A stretch of DNA of 64,000 bases from Thermasporomyces sp036564245 (GCA_036564245.1 DATCKU010000086.1:51022-115021); one strand, 5' to 3'; positions 24,809-34,324 are shown, numbered from the stretch's first letter. Numbers and translations: made by a program. Notes: a model not told the origin generated them from the sequence alone.

Positions 24809-24937
24809 GCCCCCACTGTCGCACAGGGCCGCTCACGACGAGGCTCGCCCAAGACCAGGCCTCTCACGACGAGGCTCGCTGCCCGGAGCCTTTCGCGAGC
24901 CAATCCGCGCGGCGAGACCGCAGAAGCCTCGCTCGGG

Positions 24938-25342
24938 TCACCGCCCGTCGCTCGCGCGAGCCACGACCTGCTTGGTCTGCTCCAGCGTGTGCTTCGTCCG
25001 CTCCGGCGGTCTGGCCTTCCGCAGGTTGCGCATTCCGGCGTACGCCAGGATCGCGCACACCACAAGCTGCGCGCCGCCGATCGCCGCGAAGCCCACTGCC
25101 GGGTGGAGCCCCAGGGCGGTGAGGCCGAGGGCAGCGGCGGCGGACAGGATGATGATCGCCACGTAGCCGAGCAGCCCGGCGACGACGAAGAGCGCGCCAC
25201 CCTTGGCCGCGGAGGTCGCGGCCTGTCTCAGCTCGGCCTTGGCCAGCGCGATCTCGCCCCGCACCAGGTCCGACATGTCGCGGGTAGCGCTGGCGACCAG
25301 TTGGCCGATGCTGCGGTCGTCGTCCGGCGGCTTGCTGTTCAT
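24938..25342 (-). CDS. Phage-holin-family-like membrane protein (PF07332 type)
   Basis: A 134-residue protein with an N-terminal amphipathic part (DRSIGQLVASATRDMSDLVRGEIALAKAEL), two membrane helices (GGALFVVAGLLGYVAIIIL and VGFAAIGGAQLVVCAILAYA) and a basic C-terminus (RKARPPERTKHTLEQTK). This is the pattern of chromosomal holin-superfamily proteins common in actinomycetes; they are not phage genes and their role is unknown. GAAGGT precedes the ATG at 25342. Rv3669 occupies a comparable place in mycobacteria. Confidence 0.8.
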   Translation of the reverse strand: MNSKPPDDDRSIGQLVASATRDMSDLVRGEIALAKAELRQAATSAAKGGALFVVAGLLGYVAIIILSAAAALGLTALGLHPAVGFAAIGGAQLVVCAILAYAGMRNLRKARPPERTKHTLEQTKQVVARASDGR

Positions 25343-25619
25343 ACTGACCTTCGTACCCGACACGCGCGGCCTCGCACGTTGGCCGGATCCGATCGGGCCG
25401 TTGTGTGCAGGCTCCTGTGCGTACGCCCGACCGGCTGCGGGTGGCTGCGGTCGTACGACGGGAGGATTCGTTCGACGCCCGAGCCCGCGCCTTGCTGGAC
25501 GCGGGTAGGGGAACTGATCGTCGACCGTTCGACGCGGCTGCTGGCACGCCTCCTTGCGAGTGCAGAGCCGAGTGGCGAGCCCGCCCGCCCCGGCACGCTG
25601 CGTCGGGCACTGCGCGAGC

Positions 25620-26471
25620 TCAGCGGCGTCGTCGCTGCCGTTCCCGCTCGTAGCACACGATGCTCGCGGCAACCGCCATGTTGAGCGAGCTCGCGGTACC
25701 GCCGATCGGGATTCGTACGACACGATCGCAGGCCTGTCGCCAGGTGGCGCTCATGCCGCGCTGTTCGCTGCCCACGACGACCAGGCAAGGCCCAGTGAGG
25801 TCGACGTCGAACACGTCGGCGTCGCCGGCCTCGTCCGTCCCGATCACCTGAAGGTCGACCGCCGGCTTCGCGGACCGCAGCGTCGCGACCCACTCGAGGA
25901 CGTCGCGAGGGGAGCCGCGGCGTACCACCGGCAAGCCGAACAGCGAGCCGGTACTCGCTCGGACCGCCTTCGGGTCGTACACGTCGGCGGCGTGACCGGT
26001 GACGATGACCCCGCTGGCGCCGAACGCGTCAGCAGACCGGATCAGCGTGCCGAGGTTGCCAGGATTGGCCGGTCGGTCGGCGACCAGGGTGAGTCCGTCC
26101 GATGGCACGCGGATTCGGGACAGGTCGTCGGACGGGATCCTGGCGACCGCGAGGAGCTCGGGTGCCTCGGTCCGGTCCGCGAGCTCGAGGAAGAGCTCCG
26201 GTGCCATGTCGATGACCTGTGCTCGTGGCGGTTTGCGGGTGAGCCGCTCGATCACACCCAGAGCCCACCCCGACAGCTTGGCCCCGGCCGGTCGCAGCAG
26301 GGCACTGATCGGCCAGCGCTGCTCGACGGCGAGTGTGATCGGTCGCACACCGTGTATCAGGAACTCTCCCAACCGTTGCCGCTTCGTACGGTTCGTGAGC
26401 AGCGCATGGAGTTCCTGGTAGCGCGCGTTCCGTGTGGTGATCCGCAGCAGTACTCCTTGTGGGTTGGTCAA
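25620..26471 (-). CDS. TrmH/SpoU-family RNA 2'-O-methyltransferase
   Basis: A 283-residue SPOUT methyltransferase. Residues 1-110 form the substrate-binding N-domain (LGEFLIHGVRPI). The three trefoil-knot motifs are NPGNLGTLIRSADAFGA (motif 1, catalytic Arg), LVVVGSEQRGMS (motif 2) and IPIGGTASSLNMAVAASIVC (motif 3). It methylates ribose of rRNA or tRNA; the site is not known. The start is a TTG at 26471, as no ATG or GTG lies in frame before the homology, so the start is uncertain. It is followed after 277 bp without a recognisable gene by the holin-like gene. Confidence 0.88.
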   Translation of the reverse strand: MTNPQGVLLRITTRNARYQELHALLTNRTKRQRLGEFLIHGVRPITLAVEQRWPISALLRPAGAKLSGWALGVIERLTRKPPRAQVIDMAPELFLELADRTEAPELLAVARIPSDDLSRIRVPSDGLTLVADRPANPGNLGTLIRSADAFGASGVIVTGHAADVYDPKAVRASTGSLFGLPVVRRGSPRDVLEWVATLRSAKPAVDLQVIGTDEAGDADVFDVDLTGPCLVVVGSEQRGMSATWRQACDRVVRIPIGGTASSLNMAVAASIVCYERERQRRRR

Positions 26472-26745
26472 AGGTTGGGTGGCCCTCTGGTGGGCGAGCC
26501 GCAGAGATGGCTAAGATCGCACGCACGCCGCCGCGGACAGTGGTGAGGGCGGTCGCGACGAGAAGCACTCGGCGCGACCTGGACGCCGCCAGGTTCCGCG
26601 CGCTGGCGTACGCAGATGCTCGCAACTCTAGAAGTCCCGCGACTATAGCGGAGCTGTAGGAGTCGATGGTGCCACGTCGTCGCATCCATCGCGCGCGAGC
26701 ATCGGCACACGTTGTCGCCGCCGCACCACATGAGGACGAGAGCAC

Positions 26746-27675
26746 ATGAGTGAGACAACCACCGGCGCCTTCCGTTTGGTGCGTCGGGGCTACGAGCCGT
26801 CTCAAGTCGACCACCGCATCAGGCATCTTCAGGAGGCGCTCGATGCTGCCCGGCGCCAGTCGGTCGAGTTGGCAAGGCGCGTAGAGGACCTGGAAGCGGC
26901 ACAGAAGCACCGGGACGAGTCGAAGTCCGCCGAGCCGTCGTTCGCCGAGTTCGGCGAGCGGATCGGTCGCATCCTCGCACTCGCCGAGGAGGAAGCCGCT
27001 GACCTGCGGTCCGTCGCGGCTGCCCAGGCGGACGAGATGCGCCAGGAGGCTCAGCAAGCAGCTGCCGAGATCCGCAAAGAGGCTGAGCGGTACGCCGCCG
27101 AGAAGCGCAAGGAAGCCAACGCCGAGGCCGAGGAGATCCTGGCCGAGGCGCGGGAACGCGCGGCCGAGATCGTCGACGCGGCCGAGCACGACGCCGTGGC
27201 CCGGCGCGAGGAAGCCGAGGCGCTCTTCGAGCAGCAACGCGCCAAGGCCGCGCAGGCAGCCGCTGACCTGGAGAAGACCCTCGCGCAGCGGCGGGAGCGT
27301 GCCGAGAAGGACCTGGTCGAGCGCACGGCGGCCGCCGAGCAGCACCTCGCCGCGGTCCTGGAGCGTGCCGAGCAGACCCACGCCGAGGCCGAGCGGGTGC
27401 ACGCCGAGGCGATGGCCAAGGCCGAGCGCATGGTCGACGAAGCGCAGAAGAAGGCGCACGAGATCGTGTCCGAGGCCAAGACCCGGGCCGACCGGATCCG
27501 CAGCGAGTCTGATCGGGAGCTCAAGGCGCTCACCCAGCGTCGCGACAGCATCAATGCGCAGCTGTCCAACGTCCGTCAGATGCTCGCCACGCTGTCGGGT
27601 ACGGATCCGTCGGCGCTGCTCGGGGCGAGCACGACGAGCAGCTCGGACTCGTCGAAGAAGGACTCGAGCTCCTAG
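26746..27675 (+). CDS. DivIVA-like coiled-coil protein
   Basis: A 309-residue protein. The N-terminus FRLVRRGYEPSQVDHRIRHL (9-28) is a DivIVA-type membrane-targeting start, followed by about 230 residues of charged heptads (for example EARERAAEIVDAAEHDAVAR) with almost no hydrophobic gaps, and a serine-rich tail. Such proteins (DivIVA, Wag31, Scy, FilP relatives) organise poles, tip growth or filaments. It is shorter at the N-terminal domain than true Wag31, so it is a paralogue. GAGGACGAGAG precedes the ATG. A strong terminator follows. Confidence 0.8.
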   Translation: MSETTTGAFRLVRRGYEPSQVDHRIRHLQEALDAARRQSVELARRVEDLEAAQKHRDESKSAEPSFAEFGERIGRILALAEEEAADLRSVAAAQADEMRQEAQQAAAEIRKEAERYAAEKRKEANAEAEEILAEARERAAEIVDAAEHDAVARREEAEALFEQQRAKAAQAAADLEKTLAQRRERAEKDLVERTAAAEQHLAAVLERAEQTHAEAERVHAEAMAKAERMVDEAQKKAHEIVSEAKTRADRIRSESDRELKALTQRRDSINAQLSNVRQMLATLSGTDPSALLGASTTSSSDSSKKDSSS

Positions 27676-27703
27676 CGAGCAACCGGCTTCTCTATCGTTG
27701 TCG

Positions 27704-27734
27704 AGGTCTCTCGGGGCGACGCCCCGGGAGACCT
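27704..27734 (+). terminator. Hairpin terminator after the DivIVA-like gene
   Basis: AGGTCTCTCGGGGC (27704-27717) and GCCCCGGGAGACCT (27721-27734) pair over 14 bp with one mismatch and a 3-nt loop. It begins 28 bp past the stop codon. Confidence 0.8.
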
Positions 27735-27811
27735 TCGGCATGTCTGGGCCCACCTAGGCCTGCTTGCGTCAACCGCGGTCGGGTCGGGGCGGTCGTACGA
27801 GAGGGGGCATC

Positions 27812-28522
27812 GTGCCTGATGTCCGAGGCGATGGAGGAGCGGGCGGCCGGGAACGGACGACGGTCGCCCACGTCCTGTCGGTGAACATCGGCCGGGCGCG
27901 ACCCAACCCGGCCAAGGGCCTGGGCGTCACCGGCATCGACAAGCGGCCGTCCGACGCGCCTGTCGAGGTGCGTGCGCCCAGCACTCGCCGCGACGATGCA
28001 GGCAGCGGCCTGGTGGGCGACTTCATAGGCGATCGGGCCAACCACGGTGGTGACGATCAGGCCGTGTACGCCTACGGCCGCGAGGACCTCGACACGTGGG
28101 CTGCCGAGCTTGGACGCGAGCTCTCCAACGGCTCGTTCGGCGAGAACCTCACGACCGCTGGCGTCGACGTCACGGCGGCGGTGATTGGCGAGCGTTGGCG
28201 GGTTGGGCCCGAGGTGGTGCTCGAGGTCTCGTGCCCGCGGATCCCGTGCGCCACGTTCGCGAGCTGGTTGAACGAACGCGGATGGGTGAGGACGTTCACC
28301 GAGCGGGCGGTGCCCGGTGCCTACCTGCGTGTCGTGAAGCCGGGCTGGATCCGAAGCGGCGACGAGATCACTGTGCTGTCCCGTCCAGACCATGAGGTGA
28401 CGATCGGTCTGACCTTTCGCGCCTTGACCCTGCAGCCTGAGCTCTTGCCGCTGCTGCTGCCGGCAGGCGACGCCCTTCCGCAGGAGACTCGCGACCGGAT
28501 CCACCGTCGAACGCGCCGTTGA
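27812..28522 (+). CDS. MOSC domain protein (YiiM-like)
   Basis: 236 residues from a GTG with GAGAGGGGG before it. The MOSC beta-barrel starts at HVLSVNIGRARPNP. Key features are the GDRANHGGDDQAVYAY loop, NGSFGENLTTAGVD and CPRIPCATF, where the conserved cysteine binds a molybdenum cofactor or similar thiol ligand. YiiM-type MOSC proteins reduce N-hydroxylated purines such as 6-hydroxylaminopurine. That activity is inferred from the family. The C-terminal 40 residues are a 3-alpha domain. Confidence 0.88.
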   Translation: MPDVRGDGGAGGRERTTVAHVLSVNIGRARPNPAKGLGVTGIDKRPSDAPVEVRAPSTRRDDAGSGLVGDFIGDRANHGGDDQAVYAYGREDLDTWAAELGRELSNGSFGENLTTAGVDVTAAVIGERWRVGPEVVLEVSCPRIPCATFASWLNERGWVRTFTERAVPGAYLRVVKPGWIRSGDEITVLSRPDHEVTIGLTFRALTLQPELLPLLLPAGDALPQETRDRIHRRTRR

Positions 28523-28679
28523 CCGGCAGGCAAGAGCTTCGAGTGTGCCGTCGCCTCCTGCAATGGCGCGGCACGTCTTTCGTGAGGAAACAGACACGAC
28601 TCATCCGCGGCACCACATGGGTAGGCAGGTATCGAGCCAGTGAACGGATGGTCCAGGTGTCCGCGTACGAAAGCACTTG

Positions 28680-30302
28680 ATGACAAGGCACAACGATGCA
28701 CGGCGGGAGAACTCGCGCGGCGACGTCGCCTACGACGACAGGCCGCGACCGAGGGTCCGTGCCGCCGTGTGCTCCATGGTCCTCCCCGGGCTCGTGCTGG
28801 GCGCGGTCGTGGCGGTCGGCTCCTCCCACCAACCGACGATGAGCCTGGTCGGCAACGCGGATCCCAGCGCGGTCACGTCTTCGCCACCGACCGGTGACCC
28901 GACGCCGACGGAGCTCGTGGCTCCCTCACCGAGCGCCCCCGGCCCGACCCATCCGTCGCCGACAAGCTCCGCCACGACGGCGTCCACGCCGGACACGTCG
29001 CCCTCCCCGACACCCGTGCCGTCCGTCCAGCCGATCCCGGACCCGGCCAAGCCACCGCCGGCGGTTGCCCCACTATCCGATGGAGAGGCGGAGGAGGCGA
29101 TCCAGGCCCGCTACGAGGCCCTCGGTGGTCCGACAGGTGTGCTCGGTGCCCCGACGTCGCCGGTGACCGCGGTGAAAGGCGGGGGATACCGGCGCAGCTA
29201 CGAGCGGGGACGCATCTACTACTCGACGTCGACGGGCGCCTGGGACGTGCGCAACGGCCCGATGCTCGACCACTACAAGAAGCGGCGGGCGCAGGTGGGC
29301 AGGCTTGGCTTCCCGAGGAGCAGTCAGGGGGCCGCCGGAGGTCGGGCCGACGCACTCACGCAGCGCTTCGAAGGCGGCCGGCTCTACTACTCCGCGGCGA
29401 CCGGTGGACACGCGGTCTACGGGAAGATCTACGACCGCTATGCCGCGACCAGAGGGGCTCGTGGACCGCTCGGCCTGCCGAAGACAGACGACGCACCGAC
29501 CAGGCCGAAAGGAACGCGCTACAGCGTGTTCCAGCACGGTCGGATCTACTATTCACGAGCCACCGGGGCACATTCGGTCAGGCTGCCGATCGTGCGGCGG
29601 TATGTGCAGCTTGGCGCCACGACGTCGTGGATCGGCCGACCCGTCGCGGAGTTCAGACGTTCTCCGACCGGCGGCTCGCAGGTGTTCGAGAACGCCACGC
29701 TGGTGTACGTGCGCTCGGTCGGGAAGGTCTACGTTCGCGTTCCGTTTGCTGCAAGGGTCTTCAGGGTCACAAGGTCCGATGTGCGCTACACCTATCGCAG
29801 CGGCTGCCCGGTGAAACCGTCGGCCCTTCGTCTAGTCCGAGTGCCGTTCAAGAACTTCAGCGGCGACCATCAGTACGGCAAGGTGGTCGTACGGTCGAGC
29901 GTGACCCGCGACATCATCGCCGTGTTCCGGGCGGCACACCGCGCTGGATTCCCCTTGCGTCGCGTGCGGCCCCAGGACGCGTACAAGGGCAGCGACGTCG
30001 CGTCGATGGAGGCGGACAACACCTCGGCGTTCAACTGTCGCAAGGTCACGGGGAATCCGTACCGGCTCTCCCAGCACTCGTGGGGCAATGCGATCGACTT
30101 CAACCCACGGGAGAATCCGTACGTGACCGCGAGCCGGGTCTACCCGTCAGGGTCGAGGACCTATCTCAACCGGCGCAACGTGCGCAAGGGGATGCTGGTT
30201 CGTGGCGGCGCGGTGGAGGCGACCATGCGGCGCCTGGGTTGGCTGTGGGGAGCGCGCTGGTTGCATCCTGACTACCAGCACTTCTCGGAGAACGGTCGCT
30301 GA
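28680..30302 (+). CDS. Exported LGFP-repeat protein with C-terminal D-Ala-D-Ala carboxypeptidase (M15/VanY) domain
   Basis: 540 residues. A basic N-tail and membrane/signal helix (VCSMVLPGLVLGAVVAVG, about 30-47) lead to a proline/threonine/serine spacer of about 80 residues. Four LGFP-like repeats follow (LGAPTSPVTAV, LGFPRSSQGAA, LGLPKTDDAPT, IGRPVAEFRRS), each with a GGRIYYS/FEGGRLYYS strand. The C-terminal peptidase has SQHSWGNAIDFNP and HPDYQHF, giving the zinc ligands His-Asp-His. LGFP repeats bind mycolate or arabinogalactan-type envelope in other actinobacteria. The fusion targets a peptidase to the wall. Confidence 0.9.
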   Translation: MTRHNDARRENSRGDVAYDDRPRPRVRAAVCSMVLPGLVLGAVVAVGSSHQPTMSLVGNADPSAVTSSPPTGDPTPTELVAPSPSAPGPTHPSPTSSATTASTPDTSPSPTPVPSVQPIPDPAKPPPAVAPLSDGEAEEAIQARYEALGGPTGVLGAPTSPVTAVKGGGYRRSYERGRIYYSTSTGAWDVRNGPMLDHYKKRRAQVGRLGFPRSSQGAAGGRADALTQRFEGGRLYYSAATGGHAVYGKIYDRYAATRGARGPLGLPKTDDAPTRPKGTRYSVFQHGRIYYSRATGAHSVRLPIVRRYVQLGATTSWIGRPVAEFRRSPTGGSQVFENATLVYVRSVGKVYVRVPFAARVFRVTRSDVRYTYRSGCPVKPSALRLVRVPFKNFSGDHQYGKVVVRSSVTRDIIAVFRAAHRAGFPLRRVRPQDAYKGSDVASMEADNTSAFNCRKVTGNPYRLSQHSWGNAIDFNPRENPYVTASRVYPSGSRTYLNRRNVRKGMLVRGGAVEATMRRLGWLWGARWLHPDYQHFSENGR

Positions 30303-30344
30303 ACCACGTGACGGCCGGCCCTCCACTGGGTAGGCGTACGGCTT

Positions 30345-31100
30345 GTGTTTGTACGACACCTGAGCCGGACCGTCGGGCTCTGCGTCCTCACCGGCGCCTT
30401 GCTCGCCGGACTGACCGCTTGTCGTGGGGCGATCGACCAGACGAGCCATCCAGCTGCCACGACGACAGGCCCCCGCACCGACGTCGGTGCTCCTCGGCCG
30501 CCGAGTCCGCCGGCGACGACGGCAGGCTCGCTCTCCAAGGACAACCTGCCGCCTGCCCGGTTGGTCGGACCGACGTTCACGCCGTACGCCGAGCCGGACG
30601 CGCCTGAGGCGGGATTGCGGTCCAACGGCTCGTCGGTGCGGGAACGGGATCCCACCGAGCTGACGTTCGGTCTCGTGCCGCTCGGCTGCCCGGGCGTCGA
30701 CGACGTGGCTCCGCTGCCGGCACCGAGCCGAGCGCTCGAGCAGGCCTACCGCACGCCGAAGGGGGAGGCGGCGGTGGCGCTGGTGCTCGAGTACGCCTCG
30801 GAAGCGCAGGCCTCGCGCCTCGTCGGACGTCTCGTCGAGATGCTCGAGCGGTGCGTGCCGCCGGCGTCGGCCGAGGTCGACGTGTCACGGACGGTCGCTC
30901 ACGTTCGCCGGCTGGACGCCGACACGGTGGTGGACAGCCGGTACGAGGTGGGACCGGGCGCTGCCCGCACCCACTGGGACGAGATCATCATTCGACACCA
31001 GAGCCGGGTCGGACTGCTCATCGTCGAACGCGATCCGGGCCAGCCGACCGCCGACCAGGCTGGTCTGGCCCGCCACTTCCGACGCCTCCTCGCGAAGTGA
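30345..31100 (+). CDS. Probable lipoprotein of unknown function
   Basis: A 251-residue protein from a GTG. The signal peptide (RHLSRTVGLCVLTGALLAGL) ends at lipobox LTAC, with Cys26 to be lipidated. A proline/threonine spacer then leads to a domain that resembles sensor-domain-type lipoproteins (VALVLEYASEAQASRLVGRL, later THWDEIIIRHQSRVGLLIVE). Two cysteines (in LGCPGV and ERCVPP) may pair. It starts 42 bp after the LGFP/VanY gene and may belong to the same transcript. Confidence 0.8.
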   Translation: MFVRHLSRTVGLCVLTGALLAGLTACRGAIDQTSHPAATTTGPRTDVGAPRPPSPPATTAGSLSKDNLPPARLVGPTFTPYAEPDAPEAGLRSNGSSVRERDPTELTFGLVPLGCPGVDDVAPLPAPSRALEQAYRTPKGEAAVALVLEYASEAQASRLVGRLVEMLERCVPPASAEVDVSRTVAHVRRLDADTVVDSRYEVGPGAARTHWDEIIIRHQSRVGLLIVERDPGQPTADQAGLARHFRRLLAK

Positions 31101-31206
31101 GCCGGGCTGGACCCGGCCGCAGGCGGTGCGGCTCTGCGGGCATAGTCGTTCCGGTCGACACAGGAAGCCGTGACTCGGGCGAGGCGGCCCGGCACGTCTT
31201 CGCGGG

Positions 31207-31674
31207 CTACGACTGACTCAGGCGGCTCGCCACGAGTCCGAGGGCGAAGGCGAGCGCCACGAGGGCGAGGAGGACGTACGCCGAGCGCTGGAACCGCGCG
31301 CGTAGCTGCGGCCGCTCCTCCGGCAGCGCGAAGAGCCTTCTGGGCCATTGCCGCCACGACACGTCCACGAAGACGGCCAGCGCCGCGAGCAACAGCAGGC
31401 CCTTGGCAGCGTGAAACCACAACTGCTGGCCGGTCTGCGGCTCCGCGGCCAAAAGGAGCAGGCCGGTGCCGGCGAGGGCAGCGATGAGACCGAGCACCTT
31501 GGTGCGGTTGCCGCTGGCCATCGTGGTGAGGAAGGTCTCGTACGTCTCGTCGTCGGTACGAAACAGCCGAGCGGCCTTCGGCTGCACCACGACCAGGCTG
31601 TACACCATGCCACCGAGCCACACGGCAGCAACGCACACGTGCGCCACGACGAGGGCGATCTCTGCGATCTGCAT
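31207..31674 (-). CDS. Four-helix membrane protein (CopD-like)
   Basis: A 155-residue integral membrane protein with four predicted helices: IALVVAHVCVAAVWLGGMVY, VLGLIAALAGTGLLLLA, GLLLLAALAVFVDV and VLLALVALAFALGLV. A histidine in the first helix (AHVCV) and one in WFHAAKG fit the CopD/DUF4149-like fold, often linked to copper or haem. It is convergent with the lipoprotein gene and downstream of acsA. Confidence 0.75.
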   Translation of the reverse strand: MQIAEIALVVAHVCVAAVWLGGMVYSLVVVQPKAARLFRTDDETYETFLTTMASGNRTKVLGLIAALAGTGLLLLAAEPQTGQQLWFHAAKGLLLLAALAVFVDVSWRQWPRRLFALPEERPQLRARFQRSAYVLLALVALAFALGLVASRLSQS

Positions 31675-31689
31675 GTGGCGCGCCTCAAG

Positions 31690-31769
31690 GACCAGGCGTG
31701 GCGGGTGGGCAGTGCCCGCAGTCGCCGCGGGCCGCTGCCGTGGATGGGGCGTACCCGCCGCGCCTGGTC
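31690..31769 (-). terminator. Long-stem terminator after acsA
   Basis: The arms 31690-31706 (GACCAGGCGTGGCGGGT) and 31753-31769 (ACCCGCCGCGCCTGGTC) pair over 17 bp with one mismatch. The 46-nt loop holds smaller hairpins (GGGCA-TGCCC; CCCGC-GCGGG). It begins 11 bp past the acsA stop. Confidence 0.75.
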
Positions 31770-31779
31770 ACTTGTGTCG

Positions 31780-33741
31780 TCACTCCTCCTCGGACGGAGG
31801 TTGCTTGGCGAGGTTCTCCCGGATGAGATCCATGACCGACGAGTCCGTGAGCGTCGTGACGTCACCGAGCTCACGGTTCTCCGCCACGTCACGTAGCAGC
31901 CGTCGCATGATCTTGCCCGAACGGGTCTTGGGCAGCTCCTCGACGACCAGGATCTGTCGCGGCTTGGCGATCGGCCCGATCTCCTTCGCCACGTGGTTGC
32001 GCAGCTCGGTCGCGATCCCCTCGCCTTCGGTCGCCGCGCTCCGCAGGATCACGAAGGCCACCACCGCCTGGCCGGTGGTCGGGTCGCTCGCGCCCACGAC
32101 GGCCGCCTCGGCCACCTTCGGGTGCGACACCAGCGCCGACTCGATCTCGGTGGTCGAGAGTCGGTGGCCGGACACGTTCATCACGTCGTCGACCCGGCCG
32201 AGCAGCCAGATGTCGCCGTCCTCGTCCTTCTTGGCGCCGTCGCCGGCGAAGTAGCGACCGGGGAAGCGAGACCAGTAGGTGTCGACGTACCGCTGGTCGT
32301 CGCCCCACAGCGTGCGCAGCATCGCGGGCCACGGCTGGGTGAGGACCAGGTAGCCTCCGGAGCCGTTCGGCACCGGGTTGCCGGAGTCGTCGACGACCTC
32401 GGCGCTCACGCCTGGAAGCGCCGCCATGGCCGCGCCCGGCTTGCAGGTCGTCACGCCAGGCAGCGGGGAGACCATGATGGCTCCGGTCTCGGTCTGCCAC
32501 CACGTGTCGACGACCGGCGTACGACCGCCGCCGATGTTGGTGCGATACCAGACCCAGGCCTCCGGGTTGATCGGCTCGCCGACGCTACCCAGCACACGGA
32601 GGCTGGACATGTCGAACTTTGCCGGTATGTCCTCGCCCCACTTCATGAACGTACGGATCGCGGTGGGTGCGCAGTAGAGGATCGTCACGCCGTACTTCGC
32701 GATGATCTCCCACCATCGACCCTTGTGCGGGGTGTCGGGCGTGCCCTCGTACATCACGCTGGTGACGCCGTTGGCCAGGGGTCCGTAGACGATGTACGAG
32801 TGCCCGGTGACCCAGCCGATGTCGGCTGCGGTCCAGAAGATGTCGGTCTCCGGCTTGATGTCGAAGCAGGCCCAGTGCGTCCACGCGACCTGGGTGAGGT
32901 AGCCGCCCGTGGTGTGCAGGATGCCTTTCGGCTTGCCGGTCGTCCCGCTCGTGTACATGACGTAGAGCGGGTGCTCGGCGTCGAAGGCCTCGGGCGTGTG
33001 CCACTCGCTTTGCCGATCCACGAGATCGTGCCACCAGATGTCGCGGCCATCCGTCCAGGCGATGTCCTGACCGGTCCGGCGTACGACCACCACGTTGCGC
33101 ACGTCCGGACACTCCGCCAGCGCCTGGTCCACCTGCGGCTTGAGCGCGCTCGGCGCGCCGCGCCGGTACCCACCGTCGGCGGTGATGACCACGCGGGCGT
33201 CGCAGTCCTGGATCCGGTCGTGAAGCGCGGTTGCGGAGAAGCCGCCGAAGACCACCGTGTGGGGCGCGCCGATCCGGGCGCAGGCGAGCATGGCGACGAC
33301 CGTCTCCGGGATCATCGGCATGTAGATGGCCACCCGGTCGCCGGTCTTGACACCGAGCTCGGTGAGCGCGTTGGCGGCCTTGCAGACCAGCGTCTTGAGG
33401 TCGGCGTACGTGATCGTTCGGGTGTCGCCGGGCTCGCCCTCCCAGTGGAACGCGACCTTGTCGCCGTTACCGGCCTCGACGTGGCGGTCGACGCAGTTGT
33501 ACGCGGCGTTGAGCCGGCCGCCGACGAACCACTTGGCGAACGGTGGGTTGCTCCAGTCGAGTGCTTTTTCCCACTCTCGTTCCCAGTGCAGGCGCCGGGC
33601 CTGCTTCTCCCAGAAGGCGATCCAGTCGGCATTCGCTTCGGCGTAAGTGGCCTCGGTGACGTTGGCCCGGGCAGCGAGCTCGGGCGGCGGCGGGAACCGA
33701 CGATCCTCGTGCAGAAGATTCGACAGTGCTTCGCTGCTCAC
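31780..33741 (-). CDS. acsA: Acetyl-CoA synthetase
   Basis: 653 residues from the GTG at 33741, the normal length. Family motifs are the P-loop YTSGTTGKPKGILHTTGG, the acyl-pocket region TDIFWTAADIGWVTGHSY, the hinge LLGRVDDVMNVSGHRLS and the C-terminal PKTRSGKIMRR, whose lysine is the regulatory acetylation site. It makes acetyl-CoA from acetate, ATP and CoA. The frame is open 19 codons upstream, but homology begins at SSEALSNLLHED. It lies close to the acetate symporter genes and in the position of Rv3667. Confidence 0.96.
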   Translation of the reverse strand: MSSEALSNLLHEDRRFPPPPELAARANVTEATYAEANADWIAFWEKQARRLHWEREWEKALDWSNPPFAKWFVGGRLNAAYNCVDRHVEAGNGDKVAFHWEGEPGDTRTITYADLKTLVCKAANALTELGVKTGDRVAIYMPMIPETVVAMLACARIGAPHTVVFGGFSATALHDRIQDCDARVVITADGGYRRGAPSALKPQVDQALAECPDVRNVVVVRRTGQDIAWTDGRDIWWHDLVDRQSEWHTPEAFDAEHPLYVMYTSGTTGKPKGILHTTGGYLTQVAWTHWACFDIKPETDIFWTAADIGWVTGHSYIVYGPLANGVTSVMYEGTPDTPHKGRWWEIIAKYGVTILYCAPTAIRTFMKWGEDIPAKFDMSSLRVLGSVGEPINPEAWVWYRTNIGGGRTPVVDTWWQTETGAIMVSPLPGVTTCKPGAAMAALPGVSAEVVDDSGNPVPNGSGGYLVLTQPWPAMLRTLWGDDQRYVDTYWSRFPGRYFAGDGAKKDEDGDIWLLGRVDDVMNVSGHRLSTTEIESALVSHPKVAEAAVVGASDPTTGQAVVAFVILRSAATEGEGIATELRNHVAKEIGPIAKPRQILVVEELPKTRSGKIMRRLLRDVAENRELGDVTTLTDSSVMDLIRENLAKQPPSEEE

Positions 33742-33973
33742 GTTGGTCGACGCCCCTCTCTGTCTGTGTGCTGGGGAGTCGCGGGGTGTTCCCCGCATGG
33801 GGTCCTTTCGCTGACCTTAACGCTCTGCGGGCGCGGGGTCATCGGCCCGGTCGGAGTTGATGTCGGAGTTGACCGGGGATCGGCGAGACGTTGCCGAATT
33901 CGGACACCTCTGAGTGGGTCTGTTCAGATGATCACGAAGATCTGCAGGTCAGCGGACTGGCAGACGCTCATGA

Positions 33974-34324
33974 TCAAGGAGCCGGTGTGACGTGTACGCA
34001 GTTGCCCGCCGGGTCGATCACGACGAACTCGCGTCCCCACGGTTGGTCCGTGATGGGTGTGATCAGCGTGCCGTCGACGGAACGATCGGTGGGCACTCGT
34101 GACGACCAGTCCGCATGCAGCGCTTCGATGTCGTCAGTACGAAGCCACGCCATCGTGTTGTCGGGAACGATCTGATCCGAGACCGACGAGATGAAGACCT
34201 CGATGTCGTCTCGTCGCACGATGGCGAACCCGCCCTCGAAGCCCAACCTGTCGATCCAGAACCTGGCGTTCTTCTCCACGTCCACCGCGGCGAGGACCGG
34301 TACAGCGCGTCTCATGCGAGCCAC
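33974..34324 (-). CDS. VOC/glyoxalase-like (bleomycin-resistance fold) protein
   Basis: A 116-residue single VOC module starting at a GTG with AAGGAGA 7 nt upstream (MARMRRAVPVLAAVDVEKNA). Beta-alpha-beta-beta-beta repeats are clear: ARFWIDRLGFEGGFAIVRRD, then EFVVIDPAGNCVHV. Such dimers bind bleomycin or act as dioxygenases or isomerases. The metal ligands cannot be assigned with certainty, so a binding-only role is possible. It follows the alpha/beta-hydrolase gene after 213 bp without a recognisable gene. Confidence 0.85.
   Translation of the reverse strand: MARMRRAVPVLAAVDVEKNARFWIDRLGFEGGFAIVRRDDIEVFISSVSDQIVPDNTMAWLRTDDIEALHADWSSRVPTDRSVDGTLITPITDQPWGREFVVIDPAGNCVHVTPAP

Noticed and set aside
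24938..25342. A phage holin as evidence for a prophage
   Set aside because: The family is a common chromosomal membrane protein in actinomycetes, and no phage genes surround it.
31993..33990. A 665-codon open frame on the plus strand opposite acetyl-CoA synthetase
   Set aside because: It is the antisense shadow of a high-GC gene; its translation has no domain and the minus-strand gene is certain.
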